Source: Fistularia commersonii
Lineage: Eukaryota > Chordata > Actinopteri > Syngnathiformes > Fistulariidae
NCBI GenBank assembly: GCA_037954325.1
Contig: JBBMNZ010000019.1
Location: 15,177,001-15,241,000 of the forward strand
DNA: 64,000 bases
Direction: 5' to 3'
Below the pieces are notes generated by a model, which saw only the letters and a program-made list of their open reading frames with translations, was not told the DNA's origin and did not search any database. The position numbers and the translations under genes were made by a program. Shown one piece after another: positions 1-10,984 of this stretch. The number at the start of each line of letters is the position of its first letter. Positions within the stretch are counted from its first letter, which is position 1.

Positions 1-975
1 CCATCATGCGTCATGCCTGTCCTGGCCTGACGCATCAGGAAATGTCTGAGTTCCTAAAAAAATGTCTAAGAAACTCCAAAAAGTACCCACATTGTAAAAG
101 GGACGAATATCAGGCTACTTTACTCAACGTATTAGGATATTAATATGGACACATTGTGTTCCCAGAAGAGAAGGAAGAAAAAAATTACCTCCATACTTGT
201 TTCTTGTCACAATGCTCTCATTCATGTTTCTGTCTGGAGGAGCAGCCGAGCATTGTTCGCTAATGTCATTATTTTTGTCAAGTAACTCACTAGAACACCC
301 AAATCAATGTAGTAGAAGGTACACATCAAATAAACACATTTCCAGACATGCTGCTAATTGGATGAGGGTCAGCACAGATATCTAAACAGCAACCCAGCAG
401 GAGATGCCCTTCCATCATTTGTCTCTCTTTGACTGAAGCACCACTGCGGTGGAGTGATGAACAGTAAAGCAGAAGACTGTCTGATGATATGAGCGAAGGA
501 ACCGTTTTCAACTCTTTCACAGCGGATTGTTGGTGAACCACCGCACAATCACTTCACCAGTATGTTGGGAAGATAAAACCCCTCTTTCCTAAGGAACGTC
601 ATCTCTTCTGATAGTCCTTACGGGGTGACCGCGTCTTCACTTGTATGTTTGAACTATCAAACCCATTTTTTTCTCGGCTAAATCTTCATGTGAGATCCCA
701 CAGATCCCGCGGTGCCTTTTGCGTATCTACGACTCTAATACTACATTTAGTAGCAGCACATTTATCCTCTTAGCCCCTTCTCCGGTGCCATTTCAACTTT
801 TAAGGCAGTGCTTTGAACTCTGCATAAGCATGTATGGTACTTCTCATTCCTCTCGTATTACCTTCCCGTTTGCTGACTATTATAATAGTTATCATCCGAT
901 TTCCTCTTTCCCAATCCATGAGGCGATGGGTTTTTGATATTTTTGTTGTGAGGCCATCTTTTGACAGCAAAAACC

Positions 976-981
<6 letters not shown>
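1..981. other. Unassigned intergenic or intronic sequence
   Basis: No reading frame, repeat or RNA gene is recognised. The short open frames here have no protein-like composition and no splice context that I can support. Confidence 0.5.

Positions 982-1012
<31 letters not shown>
982..1012. repeat. Poly(A) run of 31 bases
   Basis: An uninterrupted run of 31 A. It could be a retroposon tail, but nothing recognisable as an element lies directly upstream, so it is recorded only as a homopolymer. Confidence 0.95.
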
Positions 1013-1014
<2 letters not shown>

Positions 1015-1955
1015 TTAAATGAACTAAAAAGATTAAAAAAATAATGTTTTCACTGAGGGCTATTAGAACACATTCTTTAGAACACATTATTCTTTTTCTT
1101 TTATTGTTATTAATTGTAATAACATCTTTGGTGTTCACTTTTGACCCATCTATATTTAAGCTGTGATACGATGCCATGCATCATGGACGAGCCTACCAAG
1201 ATGGACGTTGCTTATGATTATGAACATATTCATAATTATGATTATGGGCATATTCCAAGATTTGTGGAAACGGATGACCGGATTTTATCTGCCAGTGACG
1301 TCAGGCTATTGTACGTTTTTTGTCTCCCTGCCCTGTCGCATGACGCCGTTTCAGCGTTTTAGAGGCTGTCTGGAAAGAGCAGCAGCCATATGCCCACTGC
1401 AAGACATTTTGCAGAAGGTGCTATTTAACACGCCATCCCAGCACCTTGAGGGGGTTAGGAGAAATCACATCATGTCTTCCGCCTTATTCTGCGTCCTACT
1501 GATGTATGAGAGAATGGGGAAGTTTTTGGAACGGAGGTTTGAGCACAGGATAATGGTGATGACGGCCATTTTTCTCAGTCCCCTCTGATCAGGTGTTGTT
1601 TGCTGCCGACTCTGAAGAGCATCTGTTCACCACCAGTGATGGCGAAGGAGAGCTGCTTGTGCTCCGACGCCGGGATGAATAAATGCGTACCCAGGTTATT
1701 CCACAAAGGCGCCGTGCTTGTTTTCTCTCAGAATTCCAGAAGAGCACAGGCGCTTCGGCGTTTTCCTGACATCTTAATTCGTAAAATGTCAGGAAATGAG
1801 CCGCGGTCCAGGAATGCCATGTCCTCCCATCTGGTTAACAACAGATAATCATTCTACACTCATCCTTCGGCAGGTGAAGAGGGTTTGATGTCACAAGAAA
1901 GAAGCGTTGTTAATATTTGTTGATGTTATTTCAATCAATCGCTATCAGGAGTGGC
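1013..1955. other. Unassigned sequence
   Basis: Mixed-composition sequence with no recognised element. A 141-codon open frame at 1163-1588 (+) has no recognisable domain and no supporting splice signals, and I treat it as chance. Confidence 0.45.
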
Positions 1956-2190
1956 GAGGCGGCGGAGTGGTCAGCTCTACCGTTTTACAACAAGAAGATC
2001 CCTAACCTTTTCTTGTGGAGTGTGGGGTTCCTGCTGGCTCTCCTGTTTACTCCAACTGTCCAAACACAAAGTGAAAGGTTAAATGGAGACCAGAAATTGT
2101 AAAGATTGTGAATAAGTGGCTGAATGGTTGTGAATCTAGATATGACACATAGAAAAGGTTGAATGGTTGTATGTCTCCTTACGCCGTGTT
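1956..2190 (+). repeat. Dispersed repeat R1, diverged copy
   Basis: R1 is my name for a family seen many times in this window. This copy holds the head (GGCGGAGTGGTCAG, then AAGATCCC), a middle with TACTCCAACTGTCCAAACAC, and the end part GGCTGAATGGTTGTGAATCT. The order matches the common teleost SINE-like repeat with a tRNA-like head, a TGGAGTTTGCATGTTCTCC-like middle and a GTGAATGGTTGTATGTCTC-like end. The family assignment is from recall, and the copy is strongly diverged. Confidence 0.55.
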
Positions 2191-3204
2191 GATGACGGTG
2201 AAAAATTGATAGTCCCTAGAAACAGTCTTCCTCAATGTACAATTTGGACACGGCTGTATTATCCATCACCTCCACATCATTTAGTTATATGAATATATCA
2301 GTATTCCATACGCTAAAGTCAACAGTTGCCTACCTTCAGATAAGAAGAAAAGTGTTCCTTTAACCAAATTTGATGTTTTTAAAGCACTTCAATAAATGTT
2401 TCAAGCTGAACTAATTATTATTTGCCCCATTTGAAGTTGTTTCTATGCTCTCACTGCCTGGTGGGATATCAAGCTGTTGCAATTATCAAAGCAGAAGATC
2501 CTCAGAAAGATCCAGTGACGGATTATAGTTAATGGAACTTTCCGAGCACAACTACCCCTGTGGTCATGTTGTACTACTACCCAAGCAATACTGAATTGTG
2601 GTATGACGTAGGTGAAGGTTCTCAGCCATCCAGGTTGCGTCAGATCTTGTCACATCAACCGGATTTTTCTTCATTCCCTTGTAGATGTTCCTCTTCTCAC
2701 GCCAAAGGCCTCCTCTGGCTTTCTGGCTCCCAACTGCTGGGGTTGGATGTTGGCCCAAGTGGACATGGCTTGTGATGTTCAGGAGTGAGTTGTTTTGCTG
2801 AAACATAGTTTGAACAAAGGTATGAATTTGGGGGACTCACATAAGTTATGGCCCAAGTAGGTTGATTGCAAAGCTAGAGTGTGTTAACAAATGAAACCTG
2901 TTAGCTTGGACGGAGCCTCTGGCAATTTTCCGCAAGAAAGTGTCTAGTTGCCAATAAGTATGATAGTATGTTTTGAAGTATCCCTACATTGTTATGAATG
3001 GACTTGCGGGGAAAACTGATGCTGAATGCAAGAGCATGAATGGAGTGGCTGAAATTTGAGCTGGAACAGGAGTCTGACAAGGATCAACCATTCTTTTGAG
3101 AAGATAATCAAAGTGAGTCATTTGAGACATTTTTTTTTTTTTTTTTTCTGAATGTCAGTATGTCTGACATCAATGGCACAAGCTCAATTTGTAAAATCAA
3201 GAAC
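2191..3204. other. Unassigned sequence
   Basis: Nothing recognised apart from a T run near 3131-3147. The short frames at 2560-2806 on both strands overlap each other and look like chance. Confidence 0.45.
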
Positions 3205-3705
3205 TCATGGAGCGAAAAAGGCCAGATGTGTCAGTCTAAATTCTTTGTGCAGATTGTCACAGTTCAGTACAGAATAGATGGATACTTCCGAGGTTTCCAT
3301 GAATTTTAAATGTGCTGCAGTGTATCTCCCGGCCAAAGCTGTCTGCTCCTTTGCAGTGGTCATATCTACTTGTAAGGAGCAGCTTACGATGCAGATCCAA
3401 ATTGCTAAATCTCTAGCTTTTATCTGTGTGCCTGAGGGAGGTGCCAGCAAGGTGCCAGCAAAAGTTTGCATGTAACTTATATATATTTTTTTTTTTCCTA
3501 AAATAACAGGAGAGCCCTTTGGAGTGGTCATATGTAGTTCCAAGGAGCACCTTACTTCCGGTGTCCAGTAGGCGGGAGTTTCTGCCACTAAAGCATACAA
3601 GTAGCCGTCTACCTGCTTGGGTGACCCATTTTTGTCAGTTGGCGTTTTTAACAATGGAGACATTGAAAAATCTGTAGCTTTTATCTGTGTGTTCTTCAAA
3701 AACAT
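3205..3705 (-). repeat. Internally duplicated segment with a 166-codon open frame
   Basis: One module appears twice. In DNA the shared blocks are a GTGGTCATAT...AAGGAGCA..CTTAC stretch (near 3356-3385 and 3524-3554) and AGCTTTTATCTGTGTG (near 3415 and 3676). In the minus-strand frame this gives TQIKA..D near residues 6-12 and again near 93-99, and HMTTPK versus DMTTAK. The two block pairs are offset by 168 and 261 bases, so the copies differ by an insertion. The frame stays open across both copies but matches no family I know. It may be part of a mobile element or a duplicated coding fragment; I do not call it a gene. Confidence 0.45.
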
Positions 3706-5017
3706 AAAAAAAAAAAAAAAATACAGCTTGTGTTAAGGAGGGCCCAGAAGCAGAATAAAGTGAAGAAGTGGCGAGCAGCTGCAGCTGGCTGATGGACCGT
3801 TGAATGTGGAGACTGGGAGCGAGAAAAGACAGAGTAAAGGGGCGGCTGGCCAAATTTCAGCTTAAGCAAGCCTCTTCCTGATGACAGAATTATGACTGTG
3901 CTCCATCTGCAACTCTGTCACAGCCAGCCAATCGGAGCGCATCTTCAATCGGCGCCCGGTTCCGTCAGGCGTTCCCATACCCACTTCCTGCGGAGCTGAG
4001 GACGTAATCAAATGTTCAGGCGTCCGGCGGGCCAGACTGGCGGGAGTCCTGTTGCAGGCTAGGCGTCTGGTGTGCGCTGATTTGATTTGCGCTCGGATGT
4101 CAATGCAAAATAGAAGCTCGCCTGAAGTTAGGCGAGCTTCTTTTTGCGATCCTTTGATTTGCAGTAAGCTGAAGTGTGCATTTTTTATTACGATCACACC
4201 TTCTCTTCCATCTCCGTCGCCCCACTTGCCGAACATTATCTGGCAACTTCGGAATCCCGAAGTCAGCTACTTCTGCCAAGGCGGAAAGCACTGTACGCCA
4301 TATTCTCTATATCAATTACAACATCTCGATTTTGCAGATTCCACGATGACTGAGTGCCTCCAAACCCCTTTGCTTGCATGGTTGCCTGGCAGCACCGTTG
4401 AGCGAAGGTACTGTTTGACAGCCATCCCTTTTTTGGCTCTTGTCATCTGCTCCTTCTCTCATTCACCTCCCCTTGTCTTCTCCTGCCATGAAATGATTTC
4501 CAAGAGCAGGACGAGGAAGGAGCGATGGGGGAGCTGGGTTTTTTTTTTGAATGATTTGGTATGCAGTGACAGTACCATTCTGTTTCATTGCAGCAGTCCT
4601 CACCTTATCTGCTTAATGGATTATGAGCAAGGGAACAAAAACAGAGGGAGGCAGGGTGAGAATGATTGGACACCCTGCCACGGCGCCGGACGGAAACGGA
4701 CTGCTGGCGGATAAATAAAACACTCCTGCCTGTACATTCCCTCTGCCCCTGAATCACAGGTGTTATTAAGAACGAGGGCATTGGGAGCAACCAGTCGTTG
4801 GGAGTCATTGGACCTTCTGAAAGCACAACATTCTGGTATGCTTTCCACATTCGCTCAGCAGGAAGTGCTACACTGCTGTCTTACAATGAACTTAAATTTG
4901 CTCTCTAAGGCGTATTTCCTTCCTTCCATTTTCCCCCTCCGTTGCTAACAATAATTTCCTGTGGATCAGTCCTCCCAATCAGCGATGGACAAAATAATGC
5001 TAACAAAAATAGTACTT
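3706..5017. other. Unassigned sequence with one perfect hairpin
   Basis: No gene recognised. A 220-codon open frame at 4052-4714 (+) is the longest in the window but shows no domain, has compositional drift (Ser, Cys and His rich) and crosses the hairpin at 4112-4141, so I regard it as chance. Confidence 0.45.
4112..4141. other. Perfect 12-bp inverted repeat followed by T run
   Basis: AGAAGCTCGCCT, a six-base loop GAAGTT, then AGGCGAGCTTCT, followed by further T residues. It has the shape of a bacterial intrinsic terminator, but the surroundings are vertebrate, so that function is not implied. Confidence 0.7.
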
Positions 5018-5545
5018 ATTGGCGCTTCCGCCTCAAAGCGTGAAGATCCCCGGTTCTATTCCGACAGCGGATGTCTGGGATTGGTCCAGGTTTAACTCAC
5101 CCAATGACAACTGGGATAGGTTATAATCCTGAGAGTAGGAAAACCATTTAACAGAATGAATGAGTTTTTGAAAAGCTTTGTATTATAATTCAAATTCTGC
5201 CAGTGGAAGACTTCTAGACTCCTCCACAGACTTCGAAGAAACAAAGTGTTAGATATTACATCCATTCTTCTTCTCTGAGTGTCTTTTTGTATCTGCAAAG
5301 GCACCACAGACAAACCAAACCGTGAACAGTCAAGTATTCAAAGGAAACGAAGGGTGAAACCGACTGGCATTTAATCTGCAGAAGATGTGAGATACCTTTC
5401 CTACCACTGCTGTTAATTGTTGCCTTTCTATTTGGAGTTTGCATGTTCTCCCCACACCTGCATGGGTTTTCCATCCTTCTCCAACTGTCCAAAAACAGGA
5501 GGAGGTTCATTTCCCTTAAGCGTGAATAGGAGAGCACATGTTTCA
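5018..5545 (+). repeat. Dispersed repeat R1, fragmented copy
   Basis: At 5021-5070 a tRNA-like head is visible (GCTTCCGCCTCAAAGCG, AAGATCCCCGGTTCTATTCC), and the second part is a plausible polymerase III B box. At 5105-5135 AACTGGGATAGGTTATAATCC matches the usual 3' part. At 5428-5500 GGAGTTTGCATGTTCTCCCC and TGCATGGGTTTTCC match the middle part. The parts are out of their usual order or separated by about 300 unrelated bases, so this may be two fragments. Confidence 0.6.
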
Positions 5546-6455
5546 TATTAACAATGAAAGAATGAATGCGTTTCTCACAAAAAATCGTGTTATAACCCAA
5601 CAATGCTCGCTTTTAATATATTGTTGAGAATATTTACAGGTGTGCGATTCTCGGAGCTGAAACAGACCGAATGGACTTTATGGTCCTTCAAGAGATGTGA
5701 GGGCATCCTTGATCGCACCTGCCGCTGCCATCGCACCCTGAAATGCGTTTCATCCTCAAATAGTATCGTTAAATTGGAGTCTTAGCCAGTTGTTGATAAG
5801 CTCCGCCCATTTCGGGGGGTAGGTTAGTCACCTGCCTCTGCTACATGTCAAAGAACTAGTAATTGTCAATGTGATTTCGATAAGTAGGACCCATCGTTGA
5901 AATCAGTCATTGAAACAATACTTGAGATTAACACATGACTTAAAAAAAAAAAAAAAAAAATCCTCTGCTGGAGATCTTTGATGTGAAAATGAGAGGGTGA
6001 AGCACAGAGGTACAGATTGACTGGGGGGCGATAAACCCCCGGAGCAACTCCATGGCTGCAGCATTTCACGCAGGAGGTTTTAGGGGGGACTGCACGTCCA
6101 GAGCCGACATCCAGCAGTTGAGTTTTATGTTTTGAAATTGCAGTGATATTCGTAACAGAGGCCCACTTGAGCATATTTGACCTTTCAGGGCTTGTAGTCC
6201 GAGAGAATTGTTGAACGTCTCCGATGCCTCAGGGTTAAATCAAATTTACCCAAGCCTTTCTTTCTGTATGTGCTTACCCTTTTGCCTCAGGCTAAAAAAG
6301 ACCAGGTTTCATTTCACCAGCTTGTACTTTATCCGTTTTAAAGCTTCCTAGAATTCAATCTTTACCTCGCGATGCTGCCTATTTGCAGCAAAGCAATACG
6401 AGGTCAGTGGCTATGGCATCTCCCTGAAGGTCTTCTCACTGATAGCCATCAATAT
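5546..6455. other. Unassigned sequence
   Basis: Contains an A run at about 5943-5960. No gene or element recognised. Confidence 0.45.
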
Positions 6456-6470
6456 GTTTTATTTATTTAT

Positions 6471-6514
<44 letters not shown>

Positions 6515-6518
6515 GTAT

Positions 6519-6557
<39 letters not shown>

Positions 6558-6580
6558 TTCATTTATCTAAAATGCATATT
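6456..6580 (+). repeat. Compound (TTTA)n/(TCTA)n microsatellite
   Basis: TTTA units pass into TCTA units and back into TTTA units. The downstream 200 bases remain very T-rich. Any reading frame through it is low-complexity Ile/Tyr/Leu sequence. Confidence 0.95.
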
Positions 6581-6819
6581 ATTATTGTTATTGTTGTTGC
6601 TGTTTTTTTTTTTTTTGTTTTATTTTTATTATTATTGTCTTTACATGTTTTTTAAATCATTACTTATGTATTTATGTATTTATTTTTAAAATGCATTTAT
6701 TCGTTTTGTTTCTGCTTGTAATTCTTATTCTTATTATTAATAGGAGTAAGAGTATGAATAAGTATACATATATTTTTAAATGGTATTTATTATTTCATTT
6801 TTGGTAGTAGTACTAGTAG

Positions 6820-7075
6820 TCGTATTGAATGGAATGAGAGAGTGAGTGGTTGTATATCTATCCTCATGTCCAGGGTGATCCCCGTCTCTCGCCCAATGAG
6901 AGCTAGCTGGGATACTGTAGGTTCCAGCACTCAATCACTGCTGGAGAATTCTTCCAAGAAATAATGAATGCACTTACAGGAGGATTATGTTTTGGTTGGT
7001 ATTCGCATGAACCCTGGGGTATCATTGCTTTTATGACTTGTGAATGAGTGAGTGAATGGTTAAATGTCTCTACAT
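6820..7075 (+). repeat. Dispersed repeat R1, 3' part
   Basis: GAGTGGTTGTATATCTATCC, then CCCGTCTCTCGCCCAATGAG, AGCTGGGATACTGTAGGTTC and CAGCACTC match in order the usual end of this repeat. A second R1-like piece (GTGAATGAGTGAGTGAATGG, AAATGTCTC) at 7040-7070 abuts the hAT element. Confidence 0.6.
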
Positions 7076-7737
7076 CAAAGATGTCAAACTCTTGCCCGCA
7101 AAGCCATACCAAATTACATTAGAGCTGGCCCACCGCTATTATAGCCGACCGCTATTACTACAAATTCCAGAATGCTCTGCTGGTGTTTTGGTAAAAAAAT
7201 CACAACAGTACCTGTAAACGCCCTGTCCTCTCTTGGCAGTAGTCATAGCAACTTTATGCTAATTCCGGCACCATACTACCCCTCCGAAAAATGGCTAAAA
7301 GAAAAGCAGAAAACGGGAGCTTTCTGGACAGATGGGAGGCAGCATATTTAATTACATATGTAAAAGACAGATCCGTTTGTCTTGTATGTGGAGCCAATGA
7401 GGCCATGATCAAAAGGTTACCATTCATAATTCAGAAGGCTGCAAATAAAAAGAGACATATGATTTTTTTAAGTAACTTTATGGAGAGAGAATGCCATTGA
7501 TGTGTTTTTATTTTGAAATCTGATTCTGTCTGTGTGCAATTTTAAGTTACATATCGTATAATATTAAGCTTCGCTTGTTCCATATTCAGTTTTTAAGCAA
7601 AACTTTTTTGGGTCCATATGAAAAGGTTCATTGTGATATCTTGAGGTAGATTTTTTTTTCAGTAAATATCAATGTTTGCCTGTGACTTTGTCCCAGTTTT
7701 GAATCTTGTCTCAATGTGTATTTGAGTACTCCAAATG
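7076..7737 (+). mobile_element. hAT-type deletion derivative, copy 1
   Basis: The left end CAAAGATGTCAAACTC is a decayed form of the hAT terminus CAGGGGTGTCAAAGTC seen intact at 40497. The last 200 bases (GTTTTTAAGCAAAACTT, TGGGTCCATATG, CCCAGTTTTGAAT, TGTGTATTTGA) match the reverse complement of the left part of the 40497-40998 element. It keeps the start of a transposase frame (7291-7500) and lacks the rest. It cannot move by itself. The right terminus is decayed (CCAAATG instead of CACCCCTG), so the end is placed by alignment. Confidence 0.75.
7291..7500 (+). pseudogene. hAT transposase N-terminal fragment
   Basis: The frame starts MAKRKAENGSFLDRWEAAYL and has VCLVCG near residues 30-35. 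This resembles the start of the hAT transposases related to the GTF2IRD2/ZBED-type domesticated genes (start MAKRK, a W-E-..-Y/F motif, then a CxxC zinc-finger beginning), by recall of the family. Only 69 codons remain; family members usually have 500-700. The catalytic core and dimerisation domain are absent, and residues after about 45 no longer look like the family. Confidence 0.65.
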
Positions 7738-7905
7738 ATGGATGAGAGTGAATGGTTTTATGTTTCCATATGAGCATAAGTGCAGGATAAGGGTTATTTG
7801 TAATGACTGAATGAACAAATGAACGAATGAATGAATGAATGAATGAACAAATGAATGAATGAATGAATGAATGAATGAATGAATGAATGAATGAATGAAC
7901 GAACA
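7738..7905 (+). repeat. R1 tail with (TGAA)n tract
   Basis: GAGAGTGAATGGTTTTATG and GCAGGATAAGGG are R1-like. They lead into about 100 bases of TGAA/CGAA units (7803-7905). R1 copies commonly end in this tetranucleotide. Confidence 0.7.
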
Positions 7906-8601
7906 AGCAAGTGTGGGTCGTGTCACACCAACAGTCTTCATGGATGTCATCCTTTCACTTCTTTGTCTGTGCAATCCTGACATACTAACAGCCTCCGGAG
8001 AGCTAACTGAGTATCAAACACTGATAGCCGTAGAAATTGTCGTCTTTGGGGCGTCTGGAGTTCACTTGTAACATCTCGTCCCATCCGATTGGTTACTCTG
8101 TGGCCTTGGGTCTCCAATGAGCTTGGACGTTGTTGTTGTTGCTGCTGTTGTTGTTTCCTCTCCTTTCCGAGGTTAAAGTCAGGGATGAGAAAATAGAGGT
8201 TCCTGCCAAACAGTTCTCTGTGTGTTCCATAAGTACTCCAAGGAAAAAAAAAAAAAGCATTTGTGCGAGCAATAGCCTTCGGGTGTTGCGCCAAATGAAA
8301 ATGCTTTTTTTTTTCTCTCTAAACCCCCCCCACACACTTCACTCAAAAAAAGTGCTTGTTTTCTGTTCGTATTCTCTCTCTCTCTCTTTCTCTCTCTCTC
8401 TTTTCTCTCTGTTTCTCCGCCTTTGGTTTGAACTCTGACATCCACGTCTGCCCCGGGATGTCTGTCACAAACTGCAGTCCAACGTTGTGACAATGCTTTT
8501 TTTTTGTTTCTTTTTTTTTTATTTCCTTCCCGTGCCTTTTTATGACCTTCTTTTTTCTTCCTCTTTCTGTTCTTTTTTTCTATTTCCCCCCCTCCTTCAA
8601 G
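7906..8601. other. Unassigned, pyrimidine-rich on the plus strand
   Basis: Holds a short CAG/CAA-type tract on the minus strand (about 8127-8156) and a (CT)n tract (about 8371-8410). The frames through these tracts are low complexity. The final part forms the polypyrimidine tract in front of the candidate exon at 8602. Confidence 0.45.
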
Positions 8602-8631
8602 GTCTGGCGCACCTGACGTTAAACGACCAAG
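8602..8631 (+). other. Candidate 30-base micro-exon
   Basis: A long polypyrimidine tract ends in CCTCCTTCAAG, the candidate exon follows, and GTATGGGT is a good donor. Only one frame stays open through this segment and the next candidate at 8993-9015: it reads LAHLTLNDQ, with one base contributed by an earlier exon. Its length is a multiple of three. I do not recognise the peptide. The pyrimidine-rich background makes chance splice-like signals common, so this is a hypothesis. Confidence 0.25.
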
Positions 8632-8992
8632 GTATGGGTTCATTCCTGTTTTTTTTTATTTTTTTATTTGGGTGCAGATATTTTTATTTTATTTCTTTTT
8701 TTCGTCCTTTCGAGGTGGTTACTCAGCCCTCCCACCCAGCCCCCTTGAAGCAGCCGTTCCCCCTCCCGCTTTTTACCGTCCCTCCTCTTCCGATCCACCC
8801 TTTAAACATCCTTCCCTTTCTCCTTCGGCATCCCCTCTGTCGTGCTTCCTCCCGCCTCTCCCACTTCCTGCACCGTGTCTATGTGTTCTGCTGTGACCTC
8901 CACCAATGTGTGTCCGAAAACCCTTTGTCCTGTCCTATGGCTCACGTCCTGGACCTTCACCTCTGACCACCTTTGACCCCCCCTTCCCCCAG

Positions 8993-9015
8993 ATGACCTG
9001 ACCCCGAGGCTGAAG
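8993..9015 (+). other. Candidate 23-base micro-exon
   Basis: CCCCCCTTCCCCCAG precedes the segment and GTAACACT follows it. Joined to the 8602-8631 segment it gives the junction codon GAT and then DLTPRLK, with no stop. The intervening 361 bases are C/T-rich. A 23-base exon would shift the frame if skipped. No gene is recognised. Confidence 0.22.
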
Positions 9016-10617
9016 GTAACACTTTTTTTCTGCTATCCCTTCTGCTTGGGTTGAAAAAAAAAATGAATTGTCTTGGGAAAAAAATGTGTTTTGTGGTCAA
9101 AAGCGATGTGTGTCCCATCCAGTGGAGGTGAAAGTGTTGTGGAATGCGCAGAGTTTTCTGTCACCGCTCTGCCGACATTCCCGTTGTTTGGCAATCCGAT
9201 TCTCCAAAAAGCAAAAACGCAAAAAATGGGGGTTATGATTTCTGATCTGCTATGTGTTTGGGGAAAATGTTGCCGCCGCCGCTGATGTTTTGCTGTGAAT
9301 TCAAAATGCATGTGTCCATCATACACGCTGCAGAGGGTGCACAATGTAGCTAGCTTAAATGGCGCCGTCATGCTCTCATGACTGCTTTATGCAGCGACAA
9401 AAAAAAAAACAAAAAAAACTTAAGGTTTCTTTTTCTTCAAGTCACAACGCAAGTGCTCATCAACCCTCAAAGCGTGCTAAGCACACTTCTTGACCTTCTC
9501 CTCCACGGGTCTCCCCTTCGCGGCTGCACTCACCTGCTTTTGTTGACCTTTGTGCACTGCCGGCGGTCCACAGGAGGAATAAAAAAAAGGAAACGGTGAA
9601 GCCAAGTCCAGGAAATTGAAATAGTGCAGAAGTGCCGGCTGGTGAATGTTTTGACCTTTGTCGGTGCGTCGCGTCTCCTTGTATCCTGTGATATCGCTGG
9701 GGCCGCAGGAAGACCTCAACCCCGGGACTCAAGCTCGTCTTCGTATGGACAATTTAACGGGCCCAACAAGGCGACTACAGCCCGCTTGCTACTAATGCAA
9801 GATGAACACAACCGTCTGATAGAAAACATTGTCATCGGCATATACGCGGAAAATGGTGTTTGTTTTTTCAAAGCACTTTACAACTTTGGGTTTTGGGGTA
9901 CTTCTGCATGCAGATGACAACTTCCTGCTCAGCTAACTGAGCTGCCCTTAATTGAGCTTTCAATCACCAGGTACAGGTGGGGAAACAGCTACCAAATCCA
10001 TTAATTTTTGTAGGAAGTGGTGTAAATATGATACACGCGTAAGGAACTCATTCATTCATAAAACCAATTCATCAGGTCGACGGAGCTTGGTGTGATATTC
10101 GGAGGCGACCATGTAGAGGAAAAGTATTAGCTAATTTCTCTTTGGCACAGGTTAGCCCCATGCAGTTAGCTTGGGCATAAAAAAACGCTGAATCTTTAGA
10201 CCTGAATTCAAATGGTGCCAACTGAGAGAAGATGCCATTTTGACCGACTGGCACTGAAATAAAGGACTGTTATAACGTTGTAATCCAAGGACAGCTTTGG
10301 AAAGCGGTCTTAACAAATAGCCGGATCTCAGGGGGGTTTGATGTTGTAAATAGCTGATCAAGGAAAGTCAAGTTCAAACTGGTTCTTCGATTTGCAGTCA
10401 AATTCTTCAGCTTTTTCAGGAGAATGTGGCCTGAGGAGACTTCTCTCCAGAGGTTTCAGTTCTTGACTGGAAATATTTCTCGTGACGGCAAAAAATTGAA
10501 TTAGAAGATATGTGAACTGTACCTGATGCTGAACCTGAAGACAGAGATCAGTGCAAAATGTAAACAACAACAGCAGAGAAGAACAGGTGGAATGTGGGCT
10601 GATAGGTTACAGCAAGC
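9016..10617. other. Unassigned sequence
   Basis: Mixed composition, richer in G+C than the flanks around 9100-9300 and 9480-9760. No domain is recognised in any frame, and no repeat family is identified. Confidence 0.4.
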
Positions 10618-10723
10618 TCTAATAACAATACAAACAACAACAACAACAATAATAATAATTACACTTAAAAAATCCCGTCATATCAAGTGACAATGACAAA
10701 CTCCACCTTAGAAAATGTGCATT

Positions 10724-10763
10724 TCTTCTTCTTCTTCTTCTTCTTCTTCTTCTTCTTCTTCTT
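10724..10763 (+). repeat. (TTC)n microsatellite
   Basis: About 13 TTC units, preceded at 10620-10660 by an (AAC)n/(AAT)n tract. Minus-strand frames here are poly-Arg. Confidence 0.95.
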
Positions 10764-10921
10764 CCTTTTTTTTTAAATTTCATATTATTATTACAATTAC
10801 ATTTCATTTCCTAAATCTGTTTACTATTTTTTATCCAAATCAGACATATCGTCCCACACCATTAGGTCCAAGTTCACTCAAGTATTTATGTGGCATTGAA
10901 TGCTTCACTGCTCACACCCCA

Positions 10922-10925
10922 CTTT

Positions 10926-10984
<59 letters not shown>
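10922..10984 (+). repeat. (CTTT)n microsatellite
   Basis: About 15 CTTT units without interruption. The frames read FLSF or ERKK repeats. Confidence 0.95.

Noticed and set aside
4113..4145. Rho-independent terminator of a transferred bacterial segment
   Set aside because: No bacterial-type gene, ribosome-binding site or codon pattern is found nearby.
4052..4714. 220-codon open frame, the longest in the window
   Set aside because: No recognisable domain, composition like translated non-coding DNA, it crosses a perfect hairpin, and no splice or promoter context supports it.
8179..8643. Lys/Glu/Arg-rich 154-codon minus-strand frame
   Set aside because: It is the reverse of a pyrimidine-rich tract; low-complexity translation only.
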